64,000 nucleotides of DNA from NCBI GenBank assembly GCA_009694745.1, contig SHUF01000002.1, positions 1 to 64,000 on the forward strand, written 5' to 3'. Positions 35,562-46,564 of the stretch are shown one piece after another. The DNA comes from Acidobacteriota bacterium. GTDB lineage: Bacteria > Acidobacteriota > Vicinamibacteria > Vicinamibacterales > SCN-69-37. Both the position numbers and the translations under genes were made by a program. The notes under the pieces are model-generated. The model made no database searches, was not told where the DNA came from, and saw nothing but the letters and a program-made list of their open reading frames with translations. Numbering within the stretch: the stretch's first letter is position 1; every line of letters begins with the position of its first letter.

Positions 35562-36728
35562 GTGCCACCATACGGTGTGCGCGTCAGCGACTTTGATTTT
35601 GATCTTCCCGATCGCCTGATCGCGCAGCATCCGCGCGAACGGGGCCGGTCGCGGCTGCTTGTGGTCGATCGAGCCTCCGGGACGTGGCAGGAATCCCGGG
35701 TCGCGGACCTGCCGCGGTGGCTGAAGGCCGGCGACCTGCTGGTGGCCAACGACTCGCGCGTGTTTCCGGCGCGGCTGCTGGGCCGTCGGGTGCCGGGCGG
35801 CGGCCGGGCCGAGTGTTTGCTGCTGGAAAAGGAGCCCGAAAACGACCTCAGAGGTCGTTTCGGAGAAAATACCCACGAAACGACCTCTGAGGTCGTTTTC
35901 GGTGGGGGCGTTTTCGAAGATTGGTCGGCTCTGGTCAAACCCGGTCCGAAACTGCTCGTCGGCGCGCGCATCGACTTCACCGACGTAAGTCGCGCGCCGG
36001 ACGTATCCCTGACCGGCACGATCGAAGCGATCGACGACGCCGGCCGAAGGCGCGTGCGCCTCGTCGCCGAGGGTGCCCCGGTCGCCGACGCTATTGACCG
36101 GCTCGGCCACATTCCACTGCCGCCCTACATCCGCCGCGCCGATACCGCTGACGACCGCGCACGGTACCAGACCATGTTCGCCCGCCTTCGCCCTGAGGGG
36201 CTTCGGCGAGGCCTCGCCCGCTTCCCCGGGTCGATTGCCGCACCCACGGCCGGCCTTCACTTTGATGAAGGCCTCATCGCCGCCTTGCAGGCGGCAGGCG
36301 TCGGCATGACGACAGTCACGCTCCATGTCGGCTACGGCACGTTCAAGCCGGTCACGGCCGAAGACACCGCCGATCACCGCGTGGACGCCGAACGCTATGA
36401 AGTGCCGGCGGCAACAGCCGCAGCCATCACGCAGGCCCGGGCGGCCGGGGGGCGGGTGGTCGCCGTTGGCACCACCACCACGAGGGCGCTTGAGTCTGCG
36501 GCGCGCGACAGTGCCGCTGGATCGGGCCGGACGGAATTGGTGATCACGCCTAGGTTCGAGTTCAGGGCCATCGACGCCCTCATCACCAATTTCCACCTGC
36601 CGCAATCATCGCTGCTGATGCTGGTGGCCGCCTTTGCCGGGAGAGACCTCCTCCTGGCGGCCTATCGCGATGCAGTGGCCCGGGAATTCGCCTTCTACAG
36701 CTATGGCGATGCGATGCTGGTGGTATGA
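35562..36728 (+). CDS. queA: S-adenosylmethionine:tRNA ribosyltransferase-isomerase
   Basis: QueA transfers and isomerises the ribose of SAM onto preQ1 in tRNA, the penultimate step to queuosine. Motifs: 'DFDFDLPDRLIAQHPRERG', 'LLVANDSRVFPARLLGR', 'LGHIPLPPYIRRADTADD', 'GSIAAPTAGLHFDEGLI', 'VTLHVGYGTFKPV', 'AVGTTTTRALESAA', 'ITNFHLPQSSLLMLVAAFAG' and 'FYSYGDAML'. At 388 residues it is about 35-45 longer than usual; most of the excess, 'ENDLRGRFGENTHETTSEVV', is encoded by a palindromic repeat inserted in frame after 'ECLLLEK'. GTG 35562 or GTG 35577 may start it. Confidence 0.93.
   Translation: MPPYGVRVSDFDFDLPDRLIAQHPRERGRSRLLVVDRASGTWQESRVADLPRWLKAGDLLVANDSRVFPARLLGRRVPGGGRAECLLLEKEPENDLRGRFGENTHETTSEVVFGGGVFEDWSALVKPGPKLLVGARIDFTDVSRAPDVSLTGTIEAIDDAGRRRVRLVAEGAPVADAIDRLGHIPLPPYIRRADTADDRARYQTMFARLRPEGLRRGLARFPGSIAAPTAGLHFDEGLIAALQAAGVGMTTVTLHVGYGTFKPVTAEDTADHRVDAERYEVPAATAAAITQARAAGGRVVAVGTTTTRALESAARDSAAGSGRTELVITPRFEFRAIDALITNFHLPQSSLLMLVAAFAGRDLLLAAYRDAVAREFAFYSYGDAMLVV
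35838..35902. repeat. 65-bp palindrome-pair element inside queA
   Basis: Two 26-bp arms, 35838-35863 and 35877-35902, are exact inverted copies of each other, and each is itself palindromic around GACCTC-W-GAGGTC. The spacer is 13 bp (GAGAAAATACCCA). It is translated as part of queA without a stop. Confidence 0.9.
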
Positions 36729-36740
36729 TCGAAAGTCTTC

Positions 36741-36817
36741 GCCGGTGTAGCTCAGTTGGTTAGAGCATGCGGCTCATATCCGCAGGGTCCGGGGTTCAAG
36801 TCCCTGCACCGGCACCA
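36741..36817 (+). tRNA. tRNA with anticodon CAT (elongator Met, or Ile2)
   Basis: A 77-nt cloverleaf with encoded CCA: acceptor GCCGGTG/CACCGGC, D-stem GCTC/GAGC, anticodon stem TGCGG/CCGCA with loop CTCATAT (anticodon CAT), T-stem CGGGG/CCCTG with loop TTCAAGT. It lacks the three G-C pairs of an initiator tRNA in the anticodon stem. CAT could be elongator methionine or the isoleucine tRNA whose C34 is turned into lysidine by TilS; tilS is the next gene, 44 bp away. It sits 12 bp after queA. Confidence 0.95.
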
Positions 36818-36861
36818 ACTTTCTTTTAGACCCGTCCCGCCTCGCGGGGCGGGCGGAAATC

Positions 36862-38228
36862 ATGTCCACGATTGACCGCGCCTCGCTTCGATCGTTGTCG
36901 GGCCATCGCGTGGCCGCGGCCGTGTCGGGCGGCGCCGATTCGGTGGCCATGGCGCTGTGGTTGCGCGCGCACTCGGGCCAACCGCCGCACAACGCCACCC
37001 TGGTGGGTCTCATCCATGTGAATCACCATCTGCGCGGCGCGGAGTCGGATCGCGATGAGACCTTCTGCCGTGCGTTGGCCAACCGCCTTGGTGTGCCGAT
37101 CGACGTGGTGGATGCGCCCATTGCCCCGCGCGCCGCACGGTCACCCGAAGCCGCCGCGCGCGCGAGTCGGTATCGCGCGTTCGCTGCAGCCGCCGCTCGC
37201 CTGGGCGCCACGCGCGTGGTGACCGCACATACCGCCGACGATCAGGCCGAAACAGTGCTCCTGCGCTTGCTTCGTGGCACCGGCAGCCGTGGGCTCTCAG
37301 GCATTCGGGCGGCACGCGGTCTGTATGTTCGGCCGCTCCTGGCATGTCGTCGCCGGGATGTGCGGGCGTGGCTCGAGGCGCGCGACGAAACCTGCTGCGA
37401 GGACTCCTCGAACGCCGACCGCTCAATTGCCCGCAACCGGGTGCGCCACGACTTGCTTCCGGTGATCGAGCAGATGGCGCCCGGCGGCGTGGCCGCGCTC
37501 GCTCGCGCAGCGGCGCTCGCCGAAGATGATGAGCAGGCGCTGCAGGCGCTCGCGATCGAAGCCGTCCCCGCGGTCGTCTTACATGCAGACACGGACGGCG
37601 CGGACCTGGAACGGGACCGGCTGCAGTCGCTTGCTCCGGCCATCGCCCGGCGCGTGTTACGGGACGTCCTGGAGCGTCTTGTGCCTCACGCCCCGTGGCG
37701 GGCCGACCACTTTGAGGCGGTGCGGCGGCTCGCGGCGCGCAATGCTGGCGGCGGTTCGCTCGATTTACCGGCCGTCCGGGTGGAGCGGGTGTCTAACATC
37801 TTGCGGGTTCGCATTGGCGCCGCGGTCGCCGTGCCTCCTTTCGCCTACACGTTGGCCCCGGCCGGTGACGTGGCCGTTTCCGAGGCCGGCCTCCGGGTCA
37901 CGGCCGAAGCAGTCGGCTTTCCTGCGACCGGTGCATCGGAGAGCGGCGACGAGGCGTATTCACTGGTAGTGCCGCTGGCCGCGTTTCCGCTCACTGTGCG
38001 GAACCGACGCCCCGGGGATCGCGTCGCACTAAGTGGGGGCGCGCGGAAGGTGCAGGATCTTATGGTGGATGCGAAGATCCCGCGCTCGGAACGGGATCGT
38101 GTGCCGCTCGTGGTGGCGGCAGACGGTCAGATTTTATGGATGCCAGGGCGCTCGGCGGCCGGGCTGCCCAATGCCGGACTCAATGCAGTTGACATGGTAA
38201 CCTTGAGGTTCAGAAAGCTGGAACGCAC

Positions 38229-38232
<4 letters not shown>
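36862..38232 (+). CDS. tilS: tRNA(Ile)-lysidine synthase
   Basis: TilS changes C34 of tRNA-Ile2 into lysidine so that it reads AUA. The PP-loop '[15 protein letters not shown]' (SGGxDS), '[15 protein letters not shown]', '[14 protein letters not shown]' and '[20 protein letters not shown]' are intact, followed by a helical middle domain and the C-terminal TilS domain with '[12 protein letters not shown]' and '[20 protein letters not shown]'. At 456 residues it is of normal long-form length. It overlaps ftsH by 4 bp. Confidence 0.95.
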
Positions 38233-40140
<1,908 letters not shown>

Positions 40141-40154
<14 letters not shown>

Positions 40155-41013
40155 CTTCGACCTGCCGCTGCCAGGCGGGCACATCCTCAGGCTCGGCGAG
40201 CGCACGCTCGTCATGGCCATCATCAACGTCACACCCGACTCGTTTTCGGACGGCGGCCTGCGGGGGAACCCCGCGGTCGCCGTCGCCGATGCGCTGCGCC
40301 TGGTAGACGAGGGCGCCGACCTGCTCGACATCGGCGGAGAGTCCACGCGTCCGGGAGCCGAACCGCTGGACGTCGAGGAGGAATGGCGCCGCGTCGGCCC
40401 CGTGCTCAAGGGGCTGCAGGGGCGCACGACCGTCCCGATCTCCATCGATACATACAAAGCGGAGATCGCCAGGCGCGCCATCGACACCGGCGCGACCATC
40501 GTCAACGACATCAGCGCGTTTGGCTACGACCCGGCGCTGGCAGGCGTGGTGGCCGACACTGGCGTTGGCGCCATCCTCATGCACAACCGCGGGCGATCAG
40601 CCGCGATGTACGCGCGTGCGCAGTATGCCGACGTGGTGACTGAGGTCCGTGCGGAGCTCGAGGACAGGGTGAAGGTTGCCGTCGCCGCAGGTGTCGCCAG
40701 GAGCCAATTGCTGGTCGATCCGGGCTTTGGTTTCGCGAAACAGCCCGAGCACACGATGGCCATGCTGGCGGGCCTGCCGGCGCTGGCCGACTTCGGGTGC
40801 CCGATCGTGTCGGGGCCGTCGCGGAAGTCGTTCCTGAAATCGGCGATCGGAGAGCGCCCGCCCGAGGGGCGAGTGTGGGGCACGGCAGCAGCGGTGGCCG
40901 TGTCAATCTGGCTCGGGGCGCACATCGTGCGCGTGCACGACGTGGCGGCCATGGTGGATGTGGCGCGTGTGACCGACGCCCTCGTTCGTAGCGGCGAACG
41001 CCTTAATCCGTAG
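40141..41013 (+). CDS. folP: Dihydropteroate synthase
   Basis: DHPS joins 4-aminobenzoate to dihydropterin pyrophosphate in folate synthesis. Motifs: '[16 protein letters not shown]', '[20 protein letters not shown]', '[20 protein letters not shown]', '[20 protein letters not shown]', '[20 protein letters not shown]', 'GPSRKSFLK'. No ATG precedes the conserved start, so I use TTG 40141, which overlaps the end of ftsH and gives 290 residues, the family's normal size. The frame is open further upstream inside ftsH without homology. Start position is uncertain. Confidence 0.9.
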
Positions 41014-41096
41014 CTCGGGCTGATCCTCAAGCCCGAGGTTGCCTCGGCCTTGAGACCCAGGCCGAGCTACGTGGACCCAGGCCGAGCTACGTGCTC
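41011..41096. repeat. CTCGGGCT/AAGCCCGAG and CTCGGCCT/AGGCCGAG hairpin repeat
   Basis: After the folP stop, GTAGCTCGGGCT with loop GATCCTC pairs with AAGCCCGAG, then CTCGGCCT-N8-AGGCCGAGCTACGT follows and a second AGGCCGAGCTACGTG. It is built from the same blocks as 25138-25212 in reverse order. It is noncoding; it separates folP from cdaA and may act as a terminator. Confidence 0.6.
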
Positions 41097-41131
41097 GCCG
41101 CGCTCCGTCTGATACTCTTTAAGCTCAGTCT

Positions 41132-41962
41132 ATGGACCAGCTTCTTGCCCTCCTGCAGCGGCCCACGGTGAACTGGTGGGATGTCGTGGACATCCTGGTG
41201 GTCTCGATCCTGATTTACGAGAGCCTGAAACTCATTCGTGGTACGCGAGCCGCGCAGATGGCGCTGGGATCGGCGTTTGTCCTGGTCCTGTTCTATGTCT
41301 CGCAGCGGTTCCCGCTGCAGACGGTGAACTGGCTCATCCGCAACGTGTTTGTGTATGCCGGCTTCGCGGCGATTGTCTTGTTCCAGTCGGACATTCGCCG
41401 GGCGCTGTCGCACCTCGGGCGATCTCCGTTTTTCCGGTACTTCGCGGGATCAAAACAGGCCGACGAGACGATTGAAGAAGTGATGACGGCCGCGAGCCTG
41501 CTGGCGCAGCACCACGTCGGCGCCTTGATTGTGCTCGAGCGTGAGATTGGTCTGCGCAACTACGTGGAGAGCGGGATTCCGCTGGATGCGGCCGTCAGTT
41601 ACGACCTGATCACCACGGTCTTTCAGCCGGGCGCGCCGATGCACGATGGCGCGCTCATCATCACGGAAGATCGCGTGGCCGCGGCAGCGTGTTTTCTGCC
41701 GCTCACGGTCAGTTCGAAGTTTGATCGCGATCTCGGAACACGGCATCGGGCGGCGATCGGTGTCACCGAGGAATCAGACGCGATCGCCGTCGTGATCTCG
41801 GAGGAACGCGGCGAAGTGTCGCTCGCCTACGACGGCCAGATCGAGCGGGCGGTGACACCAGAGCGCCTGCGCATCCGTCTCAACGAACTGGTGTTGCACA
41901 GACGAGGCAACCGGATCGGTTCGGGCATGGCAGAAGCGATGGGGAAAGGGCCGGTGGCGTGA
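41132..41962 (+). CDS. cdaA: Diadenylate cyclase CdaA
   Basis: Makes c-di-AMP from two ATP. Three N-terminal membrane helices (about 18-34, 43-58, 68-84) precede the DisA_N domain, whose active-site motifs DGA (172-174, 'GAPMHDGALIITED') and RHR (204-206, 'LGTRHRAAIGVTEES') are intact. 276 residues is normal. The next genes are a YbbR-domain regulator and glmM, the conserved cdaA-cdaR-glmM module that ties c-di-AMP to cell-wall precursor supply. Confidence 0.95.
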   Translation: MDQLLALLQRPTVNWWDVVDILVVSILIYESLKLIRGTRAAQMALGSAFVLVLFYVSQRFPLQTVNWLIRNVFVYAGFAAIVLFQSDIRRALSHLGRSPFFRYFAGSKQADETIEEVMTAASLLAQHHVGALIVLEREIGLRNYVESGIPLDAAVSYDLITTVFQPGAPMHDGALIITEDRVAAAACFLPLTVSSKFDRDLGTRHRAAIGVTEESDAIAVVISEERGEVSLAYDGQIERAVTPERLRIRLNELVLHRRGNRIGSGMAEAMGKGPVA

Positions 41963-42609
41963 TGGCGTGGTATCCGTTCCGCAACCTGGGCCTGAAGTTT
42001 GTGGCGGTCGGCCTGGGCATCATGCTGTGGCTGACTGTGGGGAGCGAGCACCTAGTGGAGCGCAGCGTGCGCGTGCCCCTATTGTTTCGCAATAAGCCTA
42101 TGGCTCTGGAGATCCTGCCGGATGCGCCGGATTCGGTTGAGGTGCACCTGCGCGGCCGCGCCAGCCAGCTCTCTGGCGACCAGGCGGATGTGACCGTGTA
42201 TATCGATCTGGCGGATGGACGCCCGGGGTCCCGGCTGTTCCACCTTCGGACCGACCAAGTGACCACGCCGTTTGGGGTGGAGGTGACGCAGGTGTTTCCC
42301 TCCACCGTCATGCTGACGCTTGAGACCACAGGCACACGCGGGGTTCCGGTGGACGCCATCGTCGAAGGCGATCCGGCGACGGGGTATGAGGTGGGCAAGG
42401 TCACCGTTGAGCCGGCCCAGGTCGATGTGGTCGGACCTGAGAGCCAATTGAAGGTTGTGCGCAATGCGATCACCGAAACCGTCATGGTTGATGGCGCCAA
42501 GGCAACCGTCTCGCGGACGGTGAGCATCGGCGTGGTGAACTCGGCGTTGCGTCTGCGCGAGCCGCGCACCGCCCGGGTCACGGTCGAGATTCGAAAGAAG
42601 AGACCGTAG
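41959..42609 (+). CDS. cdaR: YbbR-domain protein (CdaR-like)
   Basis: 216 residues: an N-terminal membrane helix ('LGLKFVAVGLGIMLWLTVG') and YbbR repeats, each with 'VEVHLRGRASQLSGDQADVT' or 'AQVDVVGPESQLKVVRNAIT'-type strands. CdaR proteins regulate CdaA from outside the membrane. Only about two repeats are present, fewer than in Bacillus. GTG 41959 or ATG 41962 starts it, overlapping cdaA; its stop overlaps the GTG of glmM. Confidence 0.85.
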   Translation: MMAWYPFRNLGLKFVAVGLGIMLWLTVGSEHLVERSVRVPLLFRNKPMALEILPDAPDSVEVHLRGRASQLSGDQADVTVYIDLADGRPGSRLFHLRTDQVTTPFGVEVTQVFPSTVMLTLETTGTRGVPVDAIVEGDPATGYEVGKVTVEPAQVDVVGPESQLKVVRNAITETVMVDGAKATVSRTVSIGVVNSALRLREPRTARVTVEIRKKRP

Positions 42610-43949
42610 TGCCGTTGCGCCGGTTGTTTGGTACCGATGGAATTCGTGGGGTGGCGGGGGCGTCGCCGCTTGATCCGCCCACCGTGGCCCGCATTGGCGG
42701 CGCGGTGGTGCGGTCGCTCGCTCTCGATCGGCCGGCGCGGCTGTTGATCGGCCGCGATACCCGCGAATCTGGAGAGTGGATCGAGCGGGAGCTGGCGCGG
42801 GGCGCGGTGTCGCAGGGAGCTGCGGTCTTGTCCGCCGGAGTGATTCCAACGCCGGGAGTGGCGTACCTCGCGCGGACACGAGACGTGGACCTCGGCGTCG
42901 TGATTTCCGCCTCGCACAACCCGTTTCAGGACAACGGCATCAAGGTGTTTTCAGGCCGTGGCGAAAAATTCGGGGAGGACATGGAACGGGCGATCGAAGC
43001 CATTGTGGCCGATACGTCGTGGAGCGTTCCCGCGTCGGGTGAAGCCCGGCTTGAGGCCGCAGACCTGATCGCGCCGTATCTGGCACACACGGCTGAGCTG
43101 GCGCCGGCAGGTGACGGATTGCGGGGCATGCGGGTGGCGATCGATTGCGCCAACGGCGCCACGACCACGACGGCGAAGCGACTGTTCGAGTCACTGGGAT
43201 GCGTGCTCGTGACGGTAGGCGACGCCCCGGACGGCCGCAACATCAACCTCGCGTGTGGGTCCACGCATCCAGCGCGGCTGGCCGCCGAGGTGGTGGCGCA
43301 CGGGTGCCGCCTTGGTGTGGCGTTTGATGGCGATGGCGACCGCGCGATTCTGGTGGACCATCGCGGCCATATTGTGGACGGCGACGCGTTGCTCCTGATT
43401 CTGGGTGCGTACTATCAGCGGCACGGCCGCCTGACGGCGAACACTGTGGTGGCCACGGTGATGAGCAATCTCGGCCTCGAGATCGCGTTGCGTACTCTGG
43501 GCATCACGATGCTGCGGACGCTCGTGGGCGACAAATACGTGATGGAGGAGATGCTTCGCGGCGAATACGTGGTGGGCGGCGAGCAGTCGGGCCACGTCAT
43601 TCTGGCCGAGCACCTGTTTACCGGTGACGGGATGGCGACCGCGCTCGCGATCATGCGTGTGATGGTGGAGACGGGTCGCGAACTGTCGGACCTGGCGGCC
43701 GAGCTGGTGTTGTGTCCCCAGACGCTGATGAACGTCCGCGTGCGCGAGCGCGTGGACCTGGAGTCGGTGCCCACCGTGGCTGATGCCATGGCCCGCGTGC
43801 GCGCGGCGCTCGGTGACTCGGGCCGTTTACTCGTGCGATATTCGGGGACAGAACCTCTGCTGCGGATCATGATTGAAGGGCAGGAACAGGCGTCGGTTCA
43901 AGCGATGGCCGAAGAAATTGCCGACGCGGTGAGGACCACGCTGGCATGA
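42609..43949 (+). CDS. glmM: Phosphoglucosamine mutase
   Basis: Interconverts glucosamine-6-phosphate and glucosamine-1-phosphate for UDP-GlcNAc. 446 residues from GTG 42609: 'RLFGTDGIRGVAG', the phosphoserine loop 'VVISASHNPFQDNGIKVFSG', metal loop 'GVAFDGDGDRAILVD', sugar loop 'GGEQSGHVIL' and phosphate-binding 'VRYSGTEPLLRIMIEG'. All are as expected. It overlaps pdxJ by 4 bp. Confidence 0.96.
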   Translation: MPLRRLFGTDGIRGVAGASPLDPPTVARIGGAVVRSLALDRPARLLIGRDTRESGEWIERELARGAVSQGAAVLSAGVIPTPGVAYLARTRDVDLGVVISASHNPFQDNGIKVFSGRGEKFGEDMERAIEAIVADTSWSVPASGEARLEAADLIAPYLAHTAELAPAGDGLRGMRVAIDCANGATTTTAKRLFESLGCVLVTVGDAPDGRNINLACGSTHPARLAAEVVAHGCRLGVAFDGDGDRAILVDHRGHIVDGDALLLILGAYYQRHGRLTANTVVATVMSNLGLEIALRTLGITMLRTLVGDKYVMEEMLRGEYVVGGEQSGHVILAEHLFTGDGMATALAIMRVMVETGRELSDLAAELVLCPQTLMNVRVRERVDLESVPTVADAMARVRAALGDSGRLLVRYSGTEPLLRIMIEGQEQASVQAMAEEIADAVRTTLA

Positions 43950-44719
43950 CTCGACTGAGCGTCAATGTGAACAAGGTGGCGACGCTGCGCAACGCGCGCG
44001 GCGGCGATGTGCCCAGTGTCTGCGAGGCCGTGGCGGCCTGCGTGAAGGCCGGCGCGCGGGGTATCACCGTGCATCCGCGCGCCGACGAGCGCCACATCAC
44101 TCGCCGCGACGTGATGCAGGTGGCTGCGCACCTGCGCGAGACGGCCCCCGAAGTGGAGTTCAACATCGAGGGAGACCCCACTGCCGACTTCGTGGATCTG
44201 GTGGTGGAAGCGCGGCCGCAGCAGTGCACGTTGGTGCCGGTCGTGCCGGGTGAGGTCACCAGCCAGGCCGGGTGGTCGGCTTCCACGTCGCCCGAGCGGC
44301 TGGTAGCCGTCATCGCGCGGCTGCACGCCGAAGGCATTCGCGTGAGCGTGTTTGTGGATCCCGAAGAGGCGCCGATTCGATGGGCCAAGCGGCTCGGTGC
44401 GGACCGCGTGGAGCTGTACACCGAGCCGTTTGCAAAAGGCTTCGCGCGCAGTCGCGAGCACGGGCAGTCGAGCTTTGAGACGTACGCCGCCGCGTCCACG
44501 CTGGCGCACACGCTCGGCCTCGGCGTGAACGCGGGCCACGACCTGGATTTGAACAACCTCGTCGTGTTCCGCGAACTCCCGCACCTCGACGAGGTGTCCA
44601 TCGGCCACGCCCTGATCGCGCACGCGTTGTACGTAGGCCTCGACCGCGCCGTGCGCGACTACCTGGCCGCCGTGGGTGGCCGGGAAGATCAGTTATCATC
44701 GACCCAGGTGATCAAATGA
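43946..44719 (+). CDS. pdxJ: Pyridoxine 5'-phosphate synthase
   Basis: PdxJ closes the pyridoxine ring from 1-deoxyxylulose-5-phosphate and aminoacetone-3-phosphate derivatives. 257-residue TIM barrel with 'LSVNVNKVATLRNARGGDVP', 'GARGITVHPRADERHI', 'EFNIEGDPT', 'QCTLVPVVPGEVTSQAGW', 'RVSVFVDPEE', 'RVELYTEPFA', 'LGVNAGHDLDLNNL' and 'EVSIGHALIAHALYVGL'. It overlaps the next gene by 4 bp. Confidence 0.95.
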   Translation: MTRLSVNVNKVATLRNARGGDVPSVCEAVAACVKAGARGITVHPRADERHITRRDVMQVAAHLRETAPEVEFNIEGDPTADFVDLVVEARPQQCTLVPVVPGEVTSQAGWSASTSPERLVAVIARLHAEGIRVSVFVDPEEAPIRWAKRLGADRVELYTEPFAKGFARSREHGQSSFETYAAASTLAHTLGLGVNAGHDLDLNNLVVFRELPHLDEVSIGHALIAHALYVGLDRAVRDYLAAVGGREDQLSSTQVIK

Positions 44720-45357
44720 CCCGCGAGTCTCTGGTCTTTGCAATCTCTGGCACGATGTTCGGCCTCCTGGTGGGCTGGATTATTGGCACGCAGCAGGGTG
44801 CCGGACCCGCGCCAGCCGCCGCGGTGGCGGCCGCCAACGGCCCGCCCGCCGCGCAGATGCCGGCCACGCCACCGCCGCCACCCCTGGATGTGCAGCGCGC
44901 CGCCGACCTCGAACGCCAGGCCAATGCCGCGCCGGCCAACGCGGCGATCCGTGTGGACCTGGGCAATCTCTACTTTGATGCCGAGCGTTTCGATATGGCC
45001 ATCTCCTGGTACGAGGCGGCGCTCAAGATCGATCCCAAGAACGTGAACGCCAGCACCGACCTCGGTGTGAGCTACTACTCGTCGAATCAGATCGATCGTG
45101 CGCTCGCGCAATTTGATCACTCGTTGTCGATCGACGCGGCGCACACCAAGACGTTGCTCAACCAGGGCATCGTGCGCGCCTTCGGCAAGCAGGATCTGGA
45201 AGGCGCCACGAAGTCGTGGGAGTACCTGGTGTCGATCGCGCCGAACAGTCCGGAGGCCGCGCGCGCGAAAGAGGCACTGGCCGCAGTCAAAGGCGCGCAC
45301 CCCGTAACGCCTGGCGTACCGGCCGCGCCCGCAGGACGAGGCGGCACGGTTCAATAG
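44716..45357 (+). CDS. TPR-repeat protein with N-terminal membrane helix
   Basis: 213 residues. The N-terminal helix 'SLVFAISGTMFGLLVGWIIG' anchors it, a Pro/Ala-rich linker follows, then at least three TPR units ('IRVDLGNLYFDAERFDMAIS', 'STDLGVSYYSSNQIDRALAQ', 'LLNQGIVRAFGKQDLEGATK'). It resembles the TPR part of CcmH/NrfG-like or general scaffold proteins. Partner unknown. It joins pdxJ and the next small gene without gaps. Confidence 0.75.
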   Translation: MTRESLVFAISGTMFGLLVGWIIGTQQGAGPAPAAAVAAANGPPAAQMPATPPPPPLDVQRAADLERQANAAPANAAIRVDLGNLYFDAERFDMAISWYEAALKIDPKNVNASTDLGVSYYSSNQIDRALAQFDHSLSIDAAHTKTLLNQGIVRAFGKQDLEGATKSWEYLVSIAPNSPEAARAKEALAAVKGAHPVTPGVPAAPAGRGGTVQ

Positions 45358-45645
45358 ATGGCCCTGATCGGCTGGATCATCCGGATCGTCGCGATCCTCC
45401 TCCTCGTCCGGCTGGTCATGCGGTTCTTTGCCGGCATCGTCAGGGGTTACTCGACACCGGCATCCGGACCGTCTCGTCGATCAGCCACGCCGGCCACACG
45501 CGAAGGCGGACATCTGGTGCGTGATCCCCACTGCGGCACCTATGTGCCCGTCGGTCGATCGCTTCGTGAGGGATCGGGCGATTCCGCCATCTATTTCTGC
45601 TCTGAAAACTGCCGTCACGCCTGGTCGGCTCGCAAAGCGGGCTGA
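45358..45645 (+). CDS. Small membrane protein with C-terminal Cys-rich TRASH-like motif
   Basis: 95 residues: an N-terminal helix 'LIGWIIRIVAILLLVRLVMR', a disordered stretch, and 'LVRDPHCGTYVPVGRSLREG' with 'IYFCSENCRHAW', giving C-x(n)-CxxxC and a His, as in TRASH/PP0621-type small metal-binding proteins. The ATG immediately follows the TPR gene stop. It precedes the microcompartment cluster by 8 bp, but a shared role is not evident. Confidence 0.65.
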   Translation: MALIGWIIRIVAILLLVRLVMRFFAGIVRGYSTPASGPSRRSATPATREGGHLVRDPHCGTYVPVGRSLREGSGDSAIYFCSENCRHAWSARKAG

Positions 45646-45653
45646 CGCGCACC

Positions 45654-46526
45654 ATGGCCACCCACGAAGATCAGCTGCGTCTGGACATCGTGGAGGTCGG
45701 CCGCAGGTTGTGGACGCGCGGCTTCGTCGCCTCCAACGACGGCAACATCAGCGTTCGCCTGCCTGGCGAACGACTGCTCATGACGCCTACCAGCGTGTCG
45801 AAGGGGTTCATGAGCCCCGAAATGATGGTGGTCACCGATATGGACGGTCGGCTGCTTGCCGGGGAACCGGGCCGTAAAGCGTCTTCGGAAATCCTGATGC
45901 ACCTGACGGCCTATCGGCTTCGGCCGGACGTGCACGCCGTGGTGCACGCGCATCCGCCGCTCGCCACGGGCTTTGCGGTCGCCGGCATTCCCCTGGACCG
46001 GGCTGTGCTGGCCGAGGTGGTCACCACGCTCGGCAGCATTCCCATCGCCGAATACGGAACTCCGTCCACGCCCGAACTGTCCGCATCAGTGGAGCCGTAC
46101 GTCCGCTCGCACGACGCGCTCCTGCTGGCCAACCATGGCGCGCTGGCCCTGGGTAAAGACCTGTTTGCCGCGTATTACAAGATGGAGACCATCGAGCACT
46201 TCGCGCGCATCAGCCTGGTGGCGCGCCTGCTCGGCCGCGAGCACCTGCTCTCGCGCGAGGAAGTGGACCGGCTTCAGGCGCTGCGCGGCATGTATGGCAT
46301 CGCTTCACCGGCGCCGGTCTGCACAGATCCGCCCCCCGGCGCCGACCCGGGATGCCAGGTCCTTCACGCGCCGTCGGCGCCCGGCGAACAGCTCGTCCTG
46401 GACACCTCAGTGGCCGGTGGGCGAGTGACCGTAGGTAATGGCGGCGAGATTCAGTTAACATACGGTGAGCTGACGGCGCTGATTGAGGGCGCCGTCCGGC
46501 ACCTCACGGCCCGCACGATGGCGTGA
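45654..46526 (+). CDS. Class II aldolase with C-terminal BMC targeting-like helix
   Basis: 290 residues. The aldolase/adducin fold occupies 1-215: '[20 protein letters not shown]', Glu79 in '[13 protein letters not shown]', His98/His100 in '[15 protein letters not shown]' and His161 in '[14 protein letters not shown]' form the metal and acid/base site of L-fuculose/rhamnulose-1-phosphate aldolases. After a Pro/Gly linker (225-255) the chain ends in '[20 protein letters not shown]', an amphipathic helix like the encapsulation peptides that direct enzymes into BMC shells. It is followed after 38 bp by the shell gene. This fits planctomycete-type fucose/rhamnose compartments; the exact substrate is inferred. 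Confidence 0.85.
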   Translation: MATHEDQLRLDIVEVGRRLWTRGFVASNDGNISVRLPGERLLMTPTSVSKGFMSPEMMVVTDMDGRLLAGEPGRKASSEILMHLTAYRLRPDVHAVVHAHPPLATGFAVAGIPLDRAVLAEVVTTLGSIPIAEYGTPSTPELSASVEPYVRSHDALLLANHGALALGKDLFAAYYKMETIEHFARISLVARLLGREHLLSREEVDRLQALRGMYGIASPAPVCTDPPPGADPGCQVLHAPSAPGEQLVLDTSVAGGRVTVGNGGEIQLTYGELTALIEGAVRHLTARTMA

Positions 46527-46564
46527 GTCCGACTTACGGAGCGCGGGAAATTGAGGAGGGGTCC

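Noticed and set aside
41132-43949. cdaA-cdaR-glmM as a novel signalling cluster.
   Set aside because: This is the well-known c-di-AMP/GlmM arrangement found in many bacteria.
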